Origin: JAFEDN01 sp963844565
GTDB lineage: Bacteria; Pseudomonadota; Gammaproteobacteria; Coxiellales; Coxiellaceae
Assembly: GCA_963844565.1 (NCBI GenBank)
Contig: CAWJON010000002.1
Span: 1,984,001-2,048,000, forward strand
DNA: 64,000 nucleotides
Reading direction: 5' to 3'
Below the pieces are notes generated by a model. The model searched no databases and had not been told where the DNA came from. It saw only the letters and a list, made by a program, of their open reading frames with translations. Below, in pieces: positions 27,916 through 38,415 of this stretch (position 1 is its first letter; every line of letters begins with the position of its first letter). Position numbers and translations under genes: made by a program.

Positions 27916-30671
27916 TCCTTTCGCGAATCTAACTGATTTAATTTTGTAAAAGGTAGCGATGTATCTTTACGAATTTCTTCTTGACTACTTTTAATTTGCC
28001 GATTTTTGTTTTCTTCGCTAGATTTTAGTTGTTCTTTCTCAATGTTTAGTTTCGAAGAGTTCTCAACGATTATCTTACCAACCCCTTCTGCCGGACTTTT
28101 ATCAATAATATTTTCCTTATCAAGACCTCGTTGATGCGCCTGCGATTGAATTTTTTCATGCTGATCGTGATAAAATTGTTTCGGTTGATTATTTTTTTCT
28201 TCTTGATTCAGATTCTGTTCATTGATACGATTTGTTTCTTCAATTTTTTCCACAGAAGATCCTTCACTACGATGAAATTCCTCAAAATATTTCTGAACTT
28301 TTTCATGAGTAAATTCTTCGGCCAATTTATGGCCTTTTTCCGGATGGTCGACCATTGATTTTTCAATCGATCTTAAATCCTGCCCATCTTTTTGTAGGCT
28401 ATTCATAAATTCCTGTGTCGCATTACTGTTAATAGTCTCGGCCTGTTCTTCAGAAATATTCGTCATTTTTCGATAGGTATCAGACTGCTGAAATTGTGCA
28501 GAGGCCTGTTGTTGCTCTTGATGAGCGCGATCCAAAGAACTGGAAATACTATTGAGTATGCGTTGGCCTTCTTCAGTATTGGCACGATAATGTCCTTCCG
28601 CCACCCCTCTAAAAACACTTTCTACGTTATGGGCATCACCTGTGGTATGGGTAGCACTCTCACCTTGAGAAAAAGAACGTTGTTCGGATTCGTTGTGGCT
28701 CCAGGACCATTTAGCGCCTAAATCACCGCTTGCAGAAAGACTCGCCACTCCTCCTTTTGCCCCTAATCCGGCCTGAATGCCGACTCCACCTTCAAATTGA
28801 CGATTATGTGAAGCAGATTCCGAAGCGCTGTGATCCTGGCTATCTCGATGACTGTCCTGCTGCAAATCATTGAGCGCCTGCATGTCACTGGCGCTTTGAC
28901 TGGTCACAAAAGAAGAGCCACTGGCCTCGGATAAACCTTGATGACGGCTGAGTTCATAAACGCCTCGTTCCGCTGCTGACATGGCTTCACTATAGGATTG
29001 TTGATGACTTAGAGCGGCTGAGTAAGATTTATCCGCCTGTTCACTGGCGCTGCTGCGAATGGCTTCCGATAAATGAATTTGTGTGTTTAAACTTGAAGTG
29101 GCTGGCTGATTATTCATGACCACCGAGCCATCCTGCGTCATCGTGATGGTGGAGCCACCGGGCATTTGATTAGTCACCGTACCGGAAGAAGTGCGCGCCG
29201 TATCATCAAAGTGATTAGCGGAGGTATTGTAGGCATTGTGCGTGCTGAGGCTGGTATTGGCCAAACTAAAGCTGCCACTGGCTGCTTCGGTAGCGGCAGA
29301 GGATGCCCCGGATTGCACAGCTCCACCCACATATTGCCCTAAATGTGATAAAGCCTGGTGCATGCCCGTTACCAGGCTGGTGGCAATTAAGGGTACACTC
29401 AAAGAAATATAACCGGCTAATCCCGCCATATCTGAGTTAACCTGCGCGAGGCCAGATTGCGTGGTTAATACCAATCCCTGAACACCGCCACCTAAGGTGA
29501 TGGCACCTAAACTACGATGCTGCGCGTAAAAATTAACATACAGATTGATAATGGCGTACAACGGGGCCCAAAGCTGTAGCCACAGCAACGAATAAGCGTA
29601 TTGCCTGAGAATCGCCAGACCAAATGGGAAAAATAATAATAGAAAAATAAACAGGAACGACCCATAGAGAATGCCTTCAAATACATTTTTAAGCAGCGGT
29701 AGCCAATAAGCGGCCATATCGCCCATTGTGCGATTGGCGATGCGATTTTGTTGCTGGGCTTTATTAAACGCATAACTCTCTAGTGCCGCTGGTGCATTGG
29801 TTTTCGCACTCCAATTGAGTAGACCACTTTGAATCGAATTCGCCATCATGTTTTGCTGCATGAGGTCGGAAGCCTCTTCTGATAAATTGGTTAAAAAATT
29901 ATAGCTAAGGGGTAGATATTTTAAGAGCTGCGTCTTGGCCTGGGTGTCATCAGGAAATAATCGCGCCGCATAGCGATCTTCAGCCTGGCTGATCGCAGTC
30001 TGCCAATCCTGATTCAGTGAAGCCGCGCCGTTCTGACACGTGACCACGGTTTGGTTATATAAAAAAGCGCGTGCAGGCGAGGCGTGAGCCGTCACAAATT
30101 GCCAGATATTGGGTGCCGTAAATAATTCTTGAGAAGAATATTTATGTAACAGCAAATCGTAAAAAACACATTGGTGAATAAAACTCTGTAAATTACGATC
30201 AAAATCAGGGTCTGTTACCTGAAACGTACTAGCGGCTGTGACCAGATTGGAAGCCATGACCATCCCGGTTTGACCATAACGTAAATCATCTGGTAACGAA
30301 AAATTCTGCTCGGTTAATTGCGTTAGTCTGTCGCCAATGGCGCTGGTGATATTGGCTAACCACGCTAAACCCAGCGGCACATTATCGACCGCATACACTT
30401 TACCTTGTTGCACGCGATCAATAATGTTGACAGTGGCTTTCGGCAGAAATAGCACATAAAATGCCATAAAATACAGTGCAATCCAACCCACACCCACCAT
30501 TAAATCCCGCTTAATGATCAACTTAGCGATTGCCCATGTCCCGCCCAACAAGATACTCAAATGGATCAATGTCTTGAAAGTAGAATCGCCCATACCGGCA
30601 GCCACTGCATTAAAGATTTCCCGCAGGATATCGCCATTTCCATAAGTAACGATTGCAATTTCTTGTGCCAT
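27912..30671 (-). CDS. traG: TraG mating-pair stabilisation / pilus assembly protein
   Basis: A 919-residue protein. The N-terminal half has several membrane segments (near residues 35-85, 330-365 and 420-440) in the TraG_N pattern; the C-terminal half is Ser/Gln/Glu-rich and periplasmic, with long helices (SASEQADKSY, HRDSQDHSAS). The start ATG follows AGGAGATAACCA. Last gene of the tra operon. In F, TraG works in pilus assembly and mating-pair stabilisation, and its C-terminus is the exclusion target in the recipient. Confidence 0.92.
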   Translation of the reverse strand: MAQEIAIVTYGNGDILREIFNAVAAGMGDSTFKTLIHLSILLGGTWAIAKLIIKRDLMVGVGWIALYFMAFYVLFLPKATVNIIDRVQQGKVYAVDNVPLGLAWLANITSAIGDRLTQLTEQNFSLPDDLRYGQTGMVMASNLVTAASTFQVTDPDFDRNLQSFIHQCVFYDLLLHKYSSQELFTAPNIWQFVTAHASPARAFLYNQTVVTCQNGAASLNQDWQTAISQAEDRYAARLFPDDTQAKTQLLKYLPLSYNFLTNLSEEASDLMQQNMMANSIQSGLLNWSAKTNAPAALESYAFNKAQQQNRIANRTMGDMAAYWLPLLKNVFEGILYGSFLFIFLLLFFPFGLAILRQYAYSLLWLQLWAPLYAIINLYVNFYAQHRSLGAITLGGGVQGLVLTTQSGLAQVNSDMAGLAGYISLSVPLIATSLVTGMHQALSHLGQYVGGAVQSGASSAATEAASGSFSLANTSLSTHNAYNTSANHFDDTARTSSGTVTNQMPGGSTITMTQDGSVVMNNQPATSSLNTQIHLSEAIRSSASEQADKSYSAALSHQQSYSEAMSAAERGVYELSRHQGLSEASGSSFVTSQSASDMQALNDLQQDSHRDSQDHSASESASHNRQFEGGVGIQAGLGAKGGVASLSASGDLGAKWSWSHNESEQRSFSQGESATHTTGDAHNVESVFRGVAEGHYRANTEEGQRILNSISSSLDRAHQEQQQASAQFQQSDTYRKMTNISEEQAETINSNATQEFMNSLQKDGQDLRSIEKSMVDHPEKGHKLAEEFTHEKVQKYFEEFHRSEGSSVEKIEETNRINEQNLNQEEKNNQPKQFYHDQHEKIQSQAHQRGLDKENIIDKSPAEGVGKIIVENSSKLNIEKEQLKSSEENKNRQIKSSQEEIRKDTSLPFTKLNQLDSRKD

Positions 30672-30720
30672 TGGTTATCTCCTGCGTATTGCTTAGGTTG
30701 TTTTTTTGCTTTTCGGGTGG

Positions 30721-32130
30721 TTACTGCCTCAATCGATCTGCCCATTGCAGCGTATTAGACATTTGTGAAGACAATTCACCCGCTAACATTTGTTCGATGG
30801 TTTGAGTTTGATTAATCAATTGAGCCGCCATACTGATTTGAGAAAAAGCGTTAGTTTGAGCGGCACGAACATTGGTGCGCGCTTGATTAATACCCTCTTC
30901 AAAGGGAGCCATGACGGATTCCGGGTATTGCAGACTGCTGACACTGGTGTGTACCACAGACAAATTCTCATCGAGATACTGGAATAAAATATCGGTAGCA
31001 ATGACGTCAGCGTAACTCACAATATCCAGAATTTGTTTATCACCCACAAACGCATTCTGCACATTCAGCATTTTATAAACCGGTAATCGGGTAGACTGTA
31101 ATAAACCAATTTCGCTTTGGGTTAAAGGGGAATCGGTAAGGATTTTATCGGTCATGTCCTGTAAGAGATGCGCCACTTGAGTTTGCAAACCAGAATCCGG
31201 CGACACATTGAGGGTTTGAATGGAGGGATTTAAACAACCATCGGCGCTCTGCGTATCACAGACATACACTTTCGCTGAGCCACCATGCAATAACGTTTTC
31301 AATAATTGATTATCAGCAGCTAACGAAGACAGCACTTTAAATTGATGACTGGCGTCATCATTGGAGCCGCCTTGTAAAATCAACGTACCGGATAACGACA
31401 TCAAAAGTTCAGCCAACTCGGGATCACTGCTCAAAAATGCATTTTTTTGCAATGCCTTCCAAGCAATATTGCCGTTCGTCAACAACATATTCTGATAATT
31501 GGGATCATTTTGCGCACCATTGAGGGTTTTGGTCATATCACCCCCTTTGCTGCATTCTTGACGCGCATCCGCCCAATCAGTAAATATTCCTTTGCTGTTG
31601 CCAATATCCTCGCAGACCTGTTGCTGGGCTGCATGGGTTTTCGGCCAGACTGTGCCAACCAATCCTGCAGCGGTTTCACAGGAATTGATATTGGCGTTAT
31701 TAATCGTGTTTGCCAGGGAGTTGATGTACTTCATGACGTTGGCAATCTCCGGTGTCGTGCTTTCTAATGCTAAGTTGAAAGCATACCCCATCGAATTATT
31801 GATAATATTATTCATCAAATCGACTAATTGCTTGGAATCAATAAATGAAAACCCGCCGGTAAATAAATCAATGCCACCACAGCCGGAGCGAAAGCTGGGT
31901 AGCTGGACTTGGGCGATTTGCACATCACGCACACTGTCTCGCGCAAATAAACTACCGCCACTGTAATAACCGGCTTCCTGTCCAGAATAAGCATTAGGCG
32001 CGGTCGTGTTATCGGAAAATCCCAGATCATTAAAAAAATTGTTGAGATCGGAGTTCACATTCGCCATGGATGAAGATATACCGAAAAAAATCAGTGAAGA
32101 AACGAGTATTTTTAACAATATTTTTTTCAT
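30721..32130 (-). CDS. traH: TraH pilus assembly protein
   Basis: A 469-residue secreted protein with an N-terminal signal peptide (cleavage near residue 23, SSSMA-N). The segment RSGCGGIDLFTGGFSFI is characteristic of TraH, and paired cysteines suggest disulfides. Its start overlaps the traF stop by four bases (ATGA). TraH acts with TraF, TraW, TraU and TrbI in pilus extension and retraction. Confidence 0.95.
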   Translation of the reverse strand: MKKILLKILVSSLIFFGISSSMANVNSDLNNFFNDLGFSDNTTAPNAYSGQEAGYYSGGSLFARDSVRDVQIAQVQLPSFRSGCGGIDLFTGGFSFIDSKQLVDLMNNIINNSMGYAFNLALESTTPEIANVMKYINSLANTINNANINSCETAAGLVGTVWPKTHAAQQQVCEDIGNSKGIFTDWADARQECSKGGDMTKTLNGAQNDPNYQNMLLTNGNIAWKALQKNAFLSSDPELAELLMSLSGTLILQGGSNDDASHQFKVLSSLAADNQLLKTLLHGGSAKVYVCDTQSADGCLNPSIQTLNVSPDSGLQTQVAHLLQDMTDKILTDSPLTQSEIGLLQSTRLPVYKMLNVQNAFVGDKQILDIVSYADVIATDILFQYLDENLSVVHTSVSSLQYPESVMAPFEEGINQARTNVRAAQTNAFSQISMAAQLINQTQTIEQMLAGELSSQMSNTLQWADRLRQ

Positions 32131-32948
32131 GAGTGACTCTCCGGTATTAAAGGGTGTTGAGCAATTTCCAATAAGCGCTGCCGTAGTTCATCTTCGCTGA
32201 GTAAGCCATAACTGACCGGTATAATCCGATGACTTTCGGGATCGACAGTAAATAACGCGGGCTCCATCGTCACCTTGAGTCGTGCGGCCTGGCCTTGATC
32301 TCTATGCGAATGGGGGAAATCTGGCAGAGAAACACCATCCGTGGTAATAGGCACCACGCTCAAGTGGTAACGCTCTGAAAAATCTTTAACGATCGGTGCA
32401 AATTTCTGACAATAAGGACAAGTGCTGCGGTAAAAAAAGAAAAGCCCGCTGTGCTGTGCCAATCGTCGAATGGCGACGTCTTCTTGCTGATGCGTTTGAT
32501 CCAGATCAATTTGTTTCGCCATGTTATTGGTCGGATGCTGTAAAGAGAAATCCAGTTCAGGGTAATTAAGAAGAACCGTTTTCCAGACTTCTGAAAAATG
32601 CTGGGCGCGTTCACCCAACTGATTTTGCAAGGTGATGTAGTTTCGCACGTTATCGACTGTTGGATTAAGTATGGCTAAATCCAGAGATTGTTTGACTTGT
32701 TCCTGTAAATCAGCCATTTTTTGAATGGGATCAAGGATGGCTTTTTCACTGTTTGGTGAATTTTCTTCAGTTTCTCGATACCAATGCCATCCTTCGGCGG
32801 GATTTTCCCAGAAATTATCCGCTTTAGCGGAAGACGGAAAACAAGTCACTATGATAATCCAAAGCAGAATAACGACAACTTTCCAGCTCACACTGATTAA
32901 TAACCATCGCAACCATTTTTGATTGTCTGACGTCGAATAAGATTTCAT
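32127..32948 (-). CDS. traF: TraF thioredoxin-like pilus assembly protein
   Basis: The start at 32948 is chosen because its ATGA overlaps the trbC stop and GGAG lies six bases before it. A hydrophobic segment (residues 13-38) ends in SSAKA, a likely signal peptide. The thioredoxin fold has an intact CPYC near residues 176-179 (F TraF itself lacks this pair), so this version may be an active disulfide oxidoreductase and could replace TrbB, which is absent. Confidence 0.93.
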   Translation of the reverse strand: MKSYSTSDNQKWLRWLLISVSWKVVVILLWIIIVTCFPSSAKADNFWENPAEGWHWYRETEENSPNSEKAILDPIQKMADLQEQVKQSLDLAILNPTVDNVRNYITLQNQLGERAQHFSEVWKTVLLNYPELDFSLQHPTNNMAKQIDLDQTHQQEDVAIRRLAQHSGLFFFYRSTCPYCQKFAPIVKDFSERYHLSVVPITTDGVSLPDFPHSHRDQGQAARLKVTMEPALFTVDPESHRIIPVSYGLLSEDELRQRLLEIAQHPLIPESHS

Positions 32949-33469
32949 GAGGTTCTCCATTCCGCTAATTTCGTTTGCGCGATATCAGCAACACGGTTGT
33001 CTTCTTGGGCAATCGTTTTTAATGCGCTTTCTAAACCGACATCGCCCATCACAACCCCATCCTCTTCGGGTTGCCAGCAACTTTGAGTCGGTAAACAAGT
33101 TGTCGTGACGACTGACCGCCTAACCAACACGGCTGGAACCTGGGTAATGTGATAAGTTTGAAATAACCGGGGATCGATGATCACACCACCATGACTATGG
33201 ATCGTCATTTGCTTGACTGCTTTTTGCGTGTCAACAAAAGAATCATTCAATAATCCTCGAATGATTAAGGGCGCATGAATTTTTTGCGCTTGCTCAGACC
33301 AGGCTTGAAGACTTTCCATTGGCATCGAGAATGAAATAAAAATAAGGACGTTACCCGGTACAGCGTTGCTCGTGGTATAACTTTCAGCTTGACTGGTCAT
33401 CATCCCACAGCAACCCATAACGATCCCCAGCATTTTGAATAAAGTTCTAAATTTTAAAATAATCTTCAT
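32945..33469 (-). CDS. trbC: TrbC periplasmic pilus assembly protein
   Basis: A 174-residue protein with a signal peptide (cleavage near residue 28, SQA-E) and the F-type TrbC thioredoxin-like core (VLIFISFSMPMESLQ, IDPRLFQTYHITQVPAVLV). It overlaps traF by four bases and lies six bases below traU. In F, traN separates trbC from traF; here they are adjacent. Confidence 0.93.
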   Translation of the reverse strand: MKIILKFRTLFKMLGIVMGCCGMMTSQAESYTTSNAVPGNVLIFISFSMPMESLQAWSEQAQKIHAPLIIRGLLNDSFVDTQKAVKQMTIHSHGGVIIDPRLFQTYHITQVPAVLVRRSVVTTTCLPTQSCWQPEEDGVVMGDVGLESALKTIAQEDNRVADIAQTKLAEWRTS

Positions 33470-33475
33470 TTTTCA

Positions 33476-34465
33476 TTAGTCCGTCATACAACAATTTCGT
33501 TTTCTAAAGATCAAATAACCATAATTTTCTGTACTGATCGGTGATTCCAAAGCAGACCCCCAGAGCATCGTGGTGCGGCCAAATGGCTGGCAACCGTAAG
33601 GAGTCACAGTGGGAATAGGGTTCACCATTTGATAGCGGTAACGTGATTTGGGTAACGTAAGGCTAGTGTGATCGCTGCATAAATCTCCGATACTGCTATC
33701 GGACATCAGCCCCAACCGATGCAGCTTGTAGATCAATCGCTCACTCAAAAGCACAGTTCCCTGTACACCGCCGATATATTCACCCACAGAGCCGGTTAGT
33801 GGATACATGGTTCCCTGGGCGCCAGCGCACCAAAACAATTCATCATTGGGCAACCAGGTAGAGGCCGAGATCGCATCCACACTACAGGCTGCCTGCATCG
33901 GTAAATTATTAAAAAGCAGCGTTTCAGGAAATAACGTCAGTGCTAATGTTTCATTTTCCCACGTGGGATCCAATTCACTGAGATACGTGAGCATCGGCGC
34001 ACCGGCGCTGGCACAGCGGGGTGATTGCACCCCTAACATCTGCATGATCGGAAAGGTATAAGCATGGACATAAAAAAATCCGGTATTGACAGAAGGGTCA
34101 TCTACGGCTACTGCGCCATCGTTGGGGCTTTCCATTAAAGGGACGCCGCCGAGATTGACCAGGCAAAAGGGCGAACGAGTCACGTCAATTAACTCCATGG
34201 GTTCCCAATAGCCCACAGCAATACCAATTTCGGGAAATAAATCCCCGCCACAGGTACAGAAAGTATCGGCTGGATTGACCGTATCGGGATTCGTGCCAGT
34301 CATAAAAGGTGTCGAACCGATGGTGATCGGCAGCAGACAATCCCAACAGATATCGGTGACTGGATTGATCAATCGACCGGTGCAGGGTGTCAGCCCGGCA
34401 ACAGCAACGACGATGGGAGAACTCATTCCAACGATCAGAGACAATAATATCCATAATCGTCTCAT
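33476..34465 (-). CDS. traU: TraU mating-pair formation protein
   Basis: A 329-residue periplasmic protein with a signal peptide (about 22 residues) and many cysteines in TraU positions (CWDCLLP, CTCGGD, RKRNCCMTD end). TraU stabilises mating pairs and pilus assembly. Its start overlaps the traW stop by four bases. Confidence 0.95.
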   Translation of the reverse strand: MRRLWILLSLIVGMSSPIVVAVAGLTPCTGRLINPVTDICWDCLLPITIGSTPFMTGTNPDTVNPADTFCTCGGDLFPEIGIAVGYWEPMELIDVTRSPFCLVNLGGVPLMESPNDGAVAVDDPSVNTGFFYVHAYTFPIMQMLGVQSPRCASAGAPMLTYLSELDPTWENETLALTLFPETLLFNNLPMQAACSVDAISASTWLPNDELFWCAGAQGTMYPLTGSVGEYIGGVQGTVLLSERLIYKLHRLGLMSDSSIGDLCSDHTSLTLPKSRYRYQMVNPIPTVTPYGCQPFGRTTMLWGSALESPISTENYGYLIFRKRNCCMTD

Positions 34466-35076
34466 GGTTTCACCTCACTGATTTCAAGTTGATCGCCCAC
34501 CTGACTGACTATGGCGGGTACCTGGGTAATTTGTAATCGTTGGGTGAGCCGACCCCCTTGATCGAAATAAATGTGTTTATGCGGGAATTGTTGAGCCAAT
34601 GCGTGTAAGGAACCATTGATCAAAATAAGTAAATCCTGGCCTTTTAATTGTTTGTCCTGCGCCTCTGCCCAACTCACTTGTTCCGGATCCTCTCCATCAA
34701 TAAAAAGTAATGACTGATCCCAATGCGTGATTTTCAATGGATTGAATCGCGAACCCGATTTTAATAAAATAGAACCGTTGGCAGACCGCACATCACTGGG
34801 AATAACGAACGAGGGATCGAATAACCAGCGCCTGGAGTGGATTGTGGGACGCAATCCCAGTACCGGAGTAGGTCGATCCGCTGCCACCCTGATTGATCTC
34901 TGCTGATCCTGCCAACTTTTACCGTCTTCACTGCTCATTTTTTCTTGAATTTTTTTCTGCGCCATCTGAATAAAATCAGTTTCCGAGATGGGATAAACCG
35001 GACCGATCACCTTGGCATCAGCCGCAAAAACTGGCAGACAATAAAAAGACATCACCATGAGGATTTTATACCGCAT
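34462..35076 (-). CDS. traW: TraW pilus assembly protein
   Basis: A 204-residue periplasmic protein: signal peptide cleaved after VFA (residue 18), then the TraW opening VIGPVYPISETDFIQMAQKKI and the closing ITQVPAIV. It overlaps both trbI (11 bases) and traU (4 bases), so its translation is coupled to them. Confidence 0.94.
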   Translation of the reverse strand: MRYKILMVMSFYCLPVFAADAKVIGPVYPISETDFIQMAQKKIQEKMSSEDGKSWQDQQRSIRVAADRPTPVLGLRPTIHSRRWLFDPSFVIPSDVRSANGSILLKSGSRFNPLKITHWDQSLLFIDGEDPEQVSWAEAQDKQLKGQDLLILINGSLHALAQQFPHKHIYFDQGGRLTQRLQITQVPAIVSQVGDQLEISEVKP

Positions 35077-35434
35077 CAGACTGCTCCAGGCGTTTAGAGA
35101 CTTCAGGCGTCAGATCAACCCCACCGACAATAACCGCTTCCTTCGGAACCAAAATGACGTGATTTTCTTTAGCAACGGTTTGCAAAGTAGATTCCAACTG
35201 CGCGCTAAAAGCATGAATTCGTTCTTGATGTTGGGCAGGCGAATCAGATTGCGTTGATTCCATTTTCACAAATTGGTGAATAATGCCGGTGATGTCCACG
35301 GTCGCCAGTGGCGTGTTTACCGGGTGATAATGATTCATCGCAAAGATCATCAAGAGACTGATGAGTTCACACATCAGTGCCACACTGAAAAGCTGGATTT
35401 TAGTGCAGTAGCTATCTTGATTAGGATAATTCAT
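35066..35434 (-). CDS. trbI: TrbI (F-type) inner-membrane protein
   Basis: A 122-residue protein with one membrane segment (residues 14-34) and a periplasmic helical part ending VILVPKEAVIVGG..DLT, the F-type TrbI signature. In F it affects pilus retraction. Overlaps traC by four bases and traW by eleven. Confidence 0.88.
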   Translation of the reverse strand: MNYPNQDSYCTKIQLFSVALMCELISLLMIFAMNHYHPVNTPLATVDITGIIHQFVKMESTQSDSPAQHQERIHAFSAQLESTLQTVAKENHVILVPKEAVIVGGVDLTPEVSKRLEQSDAV

Positions 35435-37995
35435 TTTTTATCTCCCGATGTGGGTTGCTTGATGGTTGCGAATTTTTTAGCGACTTTCTCAATCGCCACT
35501 TGTAGAGAAAGTCCCTGAGCCTGATATCGCTTCACTGATTCAAACTCATCACCTTTGGAGGAATATAAAATCCGTGAATAAGGATCGAATATGATTCGAT
35601 GCACGGAAATTCCCTGTGGACTTTTAATCACACATTCCGAGTAGTCATCGGCTCTACGAACGCTCTGAAATAATTTTTCCGTATAATCATCCATCGGAAA
35701 TTTTCCAGAAGCGCGTAATTGAGCGATCGCTTCCCGATTTTGCGCAAGGATTAAGGTAAATGCCGAGTTCTCAAAAGCCGCGAGTGAGGTGGCGTTTTTA
35801 AAATAATCATTAACGCCTTGAGTGACCGTCACAAAATTAGCGTTATAGCGTCGTGCGCGCCGATAACCGGTTTCGATAAATTTTGCCGCACCTTCCTGAT
35901 CACTGCCCAACAAATCCCAGGCTTCATCAATGATGCAGGATTTCACTTGCGAACGGCTGCCCAGATACATGCGTTTTGAAATTTGATACATCAGAACTAA
36001 CAGGACAATTTTTTGTAAATCTTTTTTCTGTTTCAGTTCTTCTAATTCCAAAACGATGAAATTATTATGGATGTTCAACGTGCAAGGGCCTTCAAAAAAT
36101 TTGCCGTACATCCCGTGTTTAGTGTAAGGATAGAGTAAATGCGACAGTGTGGTGCAGAGTGGACTAGCTTGTTGGCTTAACCAATCCGCGACAGTCGTGA
36201 TACTGGCATTTTGCCCTTTCAGATCCCAGGCCGCTTTAACCCCTTTTTCTAAAAATGTCATTTCTTCATCGGTCACGTTACTTTGTGGACGCGCCATCGC
36301 CGCCAGTAATGGTTTCAAAATTTCCAGAGATTCGTCATCCATCTGCTCGATAAAAGTGAACAAGTTGAGAGAAATCGGCTGATCGGATTTAAATTCGATA
36401 AATTCGCCACCCAGCAATTTGCAGGTTTTTTCATAGGAGCGACCGACATCAATAACCCAGACTCGGCCACCCGCTCCGAGTAAAGCAACAATATACTCTT
36501 GCGTCAGCGCGGATTTACCACTGCCGGAGGTAGCGGCAATCGCGACATTGTAATTTCCGTCTGGATTATCAAACGGATTCCAGATCGCAATTTGGCCGCG
36601 CCGCCCGGGTAGGAACAGGCTAGAACGCGCGAGGCCTTTCCATTCACCCAGCAACGGCGCGATATTGATCGCCGAGAGCGCATTCATCGTGCGCAAACGG
36701 CCTAATCGTTTTAAATCGTCAAACATGCCTTCGGTCATCATCATCGGTAAAACAGCGAGCCAAGACTGCAACTGCAAATACGATTCTTTTCGCAATTTCC
36801 AACCATTGGCACGATACAGATCACGCAGTTTTCGCTCGGCGCTGTGGGATTGCTCCAAAGGGGAATATAAAATGACTTGATAAAATACCTTGACCAGACG
36901 ATCACCTTCACTCAATCGATCACGTACAAACTTCCAATCCTGGTACTCTTTGCCAATACTGGGTTTAAATTTGGCGAGTGGACTTTTAGCGGTGGAATCC
37001 TTATTCATAAACCGCATCTGCGCTTTGGCAGCAGATTTTTCGATATCTTCCGGTCGAACGTGAAAACTCACGACAAAGGGACAGGGAATTTGTAACGCAG
37101 CATTAAACAGTTGTCCCAGGTTTTCACCCGCTTGCCACAATCCCACGGACTCCGGAAAATCGCGCACACTAAAGCATTGCACTGCCCAGGTTTCATCCTG
37201 ATTTTTTTCTTCATCATTTTTATTTAAAATCAGATGATCTTTATAGACCTGACAGCGATATTCGGGATCCGTCACTTGTAATGCCAGCGCATCGTATTCA
37301 TTCCAGCGTTGTTGCGCCGAATAACAATCCCGGGATGGATTTAATAAATCGATTAACAGACTGATAAAATTGGTTATCGGAATGGGACGTGTGGCCATTT
37401 GTAAAGAATTCAGCGAACTGACAAAATCTTCACGCAAGCGAATCAACGATTGAGTATCCACTGCTAATTCCTTCAGTGGAATAGAAACGATCAAAAATAA
37501 TCGAAAATCCCGTAGAATAAAAGAACCACTGTGCGTTAACGAATTCAGCGTGCCTTGCTTTAAAAATTCCGCTCTCTTTTGCGCAAGCCAGGTGAAAGTC
37601 TCTCCTGCCTGAGAGCGCTCGGCGACGAACTGATCGATAGCCGAGCCGATTTTATCCGAAGCCCATAACAGACATTGACAGTCTGCGTTGACCGGCAGCA
37701 CATCCGTTAACAAACTTCCCAAAATTTCTACCGTTTGTGGGGTGGCTCCGGTCAATGGCGCTACCTCCAACATCCAGCCGCAGCTTCGTTTATTGATGAA
37801 GATTTGCGAATCCGGATCATACGTTTCGTAGGGCAATAAACTGGATAAAGGACACTGCGCCAATAAATCACTCAAAGAACTGAGAATGGGATTGGTTTGC
37901 TCAACACCAACAGATTGAGATTCTCCCAGAAAACCAGCTACACGGGCAGACCACGCTGAAAAATCAAAAACCGATTTAGAATTAAGCATGCGCAT
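35431..37995 (-). CDS. traC: TraC (VirB4-type) secretion ATPase
   Basis: An 854-residue cytoplasmic ATPase that powers pilin assembly. Walker A AATSGSGKS lies around residues 487-495, Walker B CIIDEAWDLL near 690, and the N-terminal TraC domain (YDPDSQIFINKRSCGWMLE) is present. Length matches F TraC. It overlaps traV by 14 bases and trbI by 4. Intact, in contrast to traI. Confidence 0.96.
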   Translation of the reverse strand: MRMLNSKSVFDFSAWSARVAGFLGESQSVGVEQTNPILSSLSDLLAQCPLSSLLPYETYDPDSQIFINKRSCGWMLEVAPLTGATPQTVEILGSLLTDVLPVNADCQCLLWASDKIGSAIDQFVAERSQAGETFTWLAQKRAEFLKQGTLNSLTHSGSFILRDFRLFLIVSIPLKELAVDTQSLIRLREDFVSSLNSLQMATRPIPITNFISLLIDLLNPSRDCYSAQQRWNEYDALALQVTDPEYRCQVYKDHLILNKNDEEKNQDETWAVQCFSVRDFPESVGLWQAGENLGQLFNAALQIPCPFVVSFHVRPEDIEKSAAKAQMRFMNKDSTAKSPLAKFKPSIGKEYQDWKFVRDRLSEGDRLVKVFYQVILYSPLEQSHSAERKLRDLYRANGWKLRKESYLQLQSWLAVLPMMMTEGMFDDLKRLGRLRTMNALSAINIAPLLGEWKGLARSSLFLPGRRGQIAIWNPFDNPDGNYNVAIAATSGSGKSALTQEYIVALLGAGGRVWVIDVGRSYEKTCKLLGGEFIEFKSDQPISLNLFTFIEQMDDESLEILKPLLAAMARPQSNVTDEEMTFLEKGVKAAWDLKGQNASITTVADWLSQQASPLCTTLSHLLYPYTKHGMYGKFFEGPCTLNIHNNFIVLELEELKQKKDLQKIVLLVLMYQISKRMYLGSRSQVKSCIIDEAWDLLGSDQEGAAKFIETGYRRARRYNANFVTVTQGVNDYFKNATSLAAFENSAFTLILAQNREAIAQLRASGKFPMDDYTEKLFQSVRRADDYSECVIKSPQGISVHRIIFDPYSRILYSSKGDEFESVKRYQAQGLSLQVAIEKVAKKFATIKQPTSGDKK

Positions 37996-38401
37996 CGTCC
38001 ATTGAGGTGATTGAAGTGGCCGGTGACCAATGTCCCGGTTGAATCACGTGATAAATAGTATTGGCAGAAAAATAGTTGCCCTGGTTATCTTGATAAGGCG
38101 CAACCCAAAGACGCATCACCATTTCCGGGTTGCGTTTAATGGAATCGGTTGAATCTCCGACATCCGCTAAATAATGAATATCCACGGTTAGCGTCGTTTC
38201 ATTCGATGGAGCCGGTTTTGACTGAGCCAGCTTACCCTGATCGACCAGCGTGTTAACCTGATCCAAACTCTGGCAGGAAACCCCCGGTTTCATCGGGCAG
38301 GTAAATTGAGAGTTGAGTTCACCACAACCCACGAGCGTCGAACTGAGTGCGATGAAGAAACTTAGATTGAATAATTGTTTGGTATATTTTGGATTCCACA
38401 T
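37982..38401 (-). CDS. traV: TraV outer-membrane lipoprotein of the core complex
   Basis: A 139-residue lipoprotein: lipobox LVGC with acceptor C26, then FTCPMKPGVSCQSLDQV, the TraV cysteine pattern. With TraK and TraB it builds the outer-membrane core of the channel. Fourteen-base overlap with traC; a short gap below traB. Confidence 0.92.
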   Translation of the reverse strand: MWNPKYTKQLFNLSFFIALSSTLVGCGELNSQFTCPMKPGVSCQSLDQVNTLVDQGKLAQSKPAPSNETTLTVDIHYLADVGDSTDSIKRNPEMVMRLWVAPYQDNQGNYFSANTIYHVIQPGHWSPATSITSMDDAHA

Positions 38402-38415
38402 AAAATAAGTCTCCT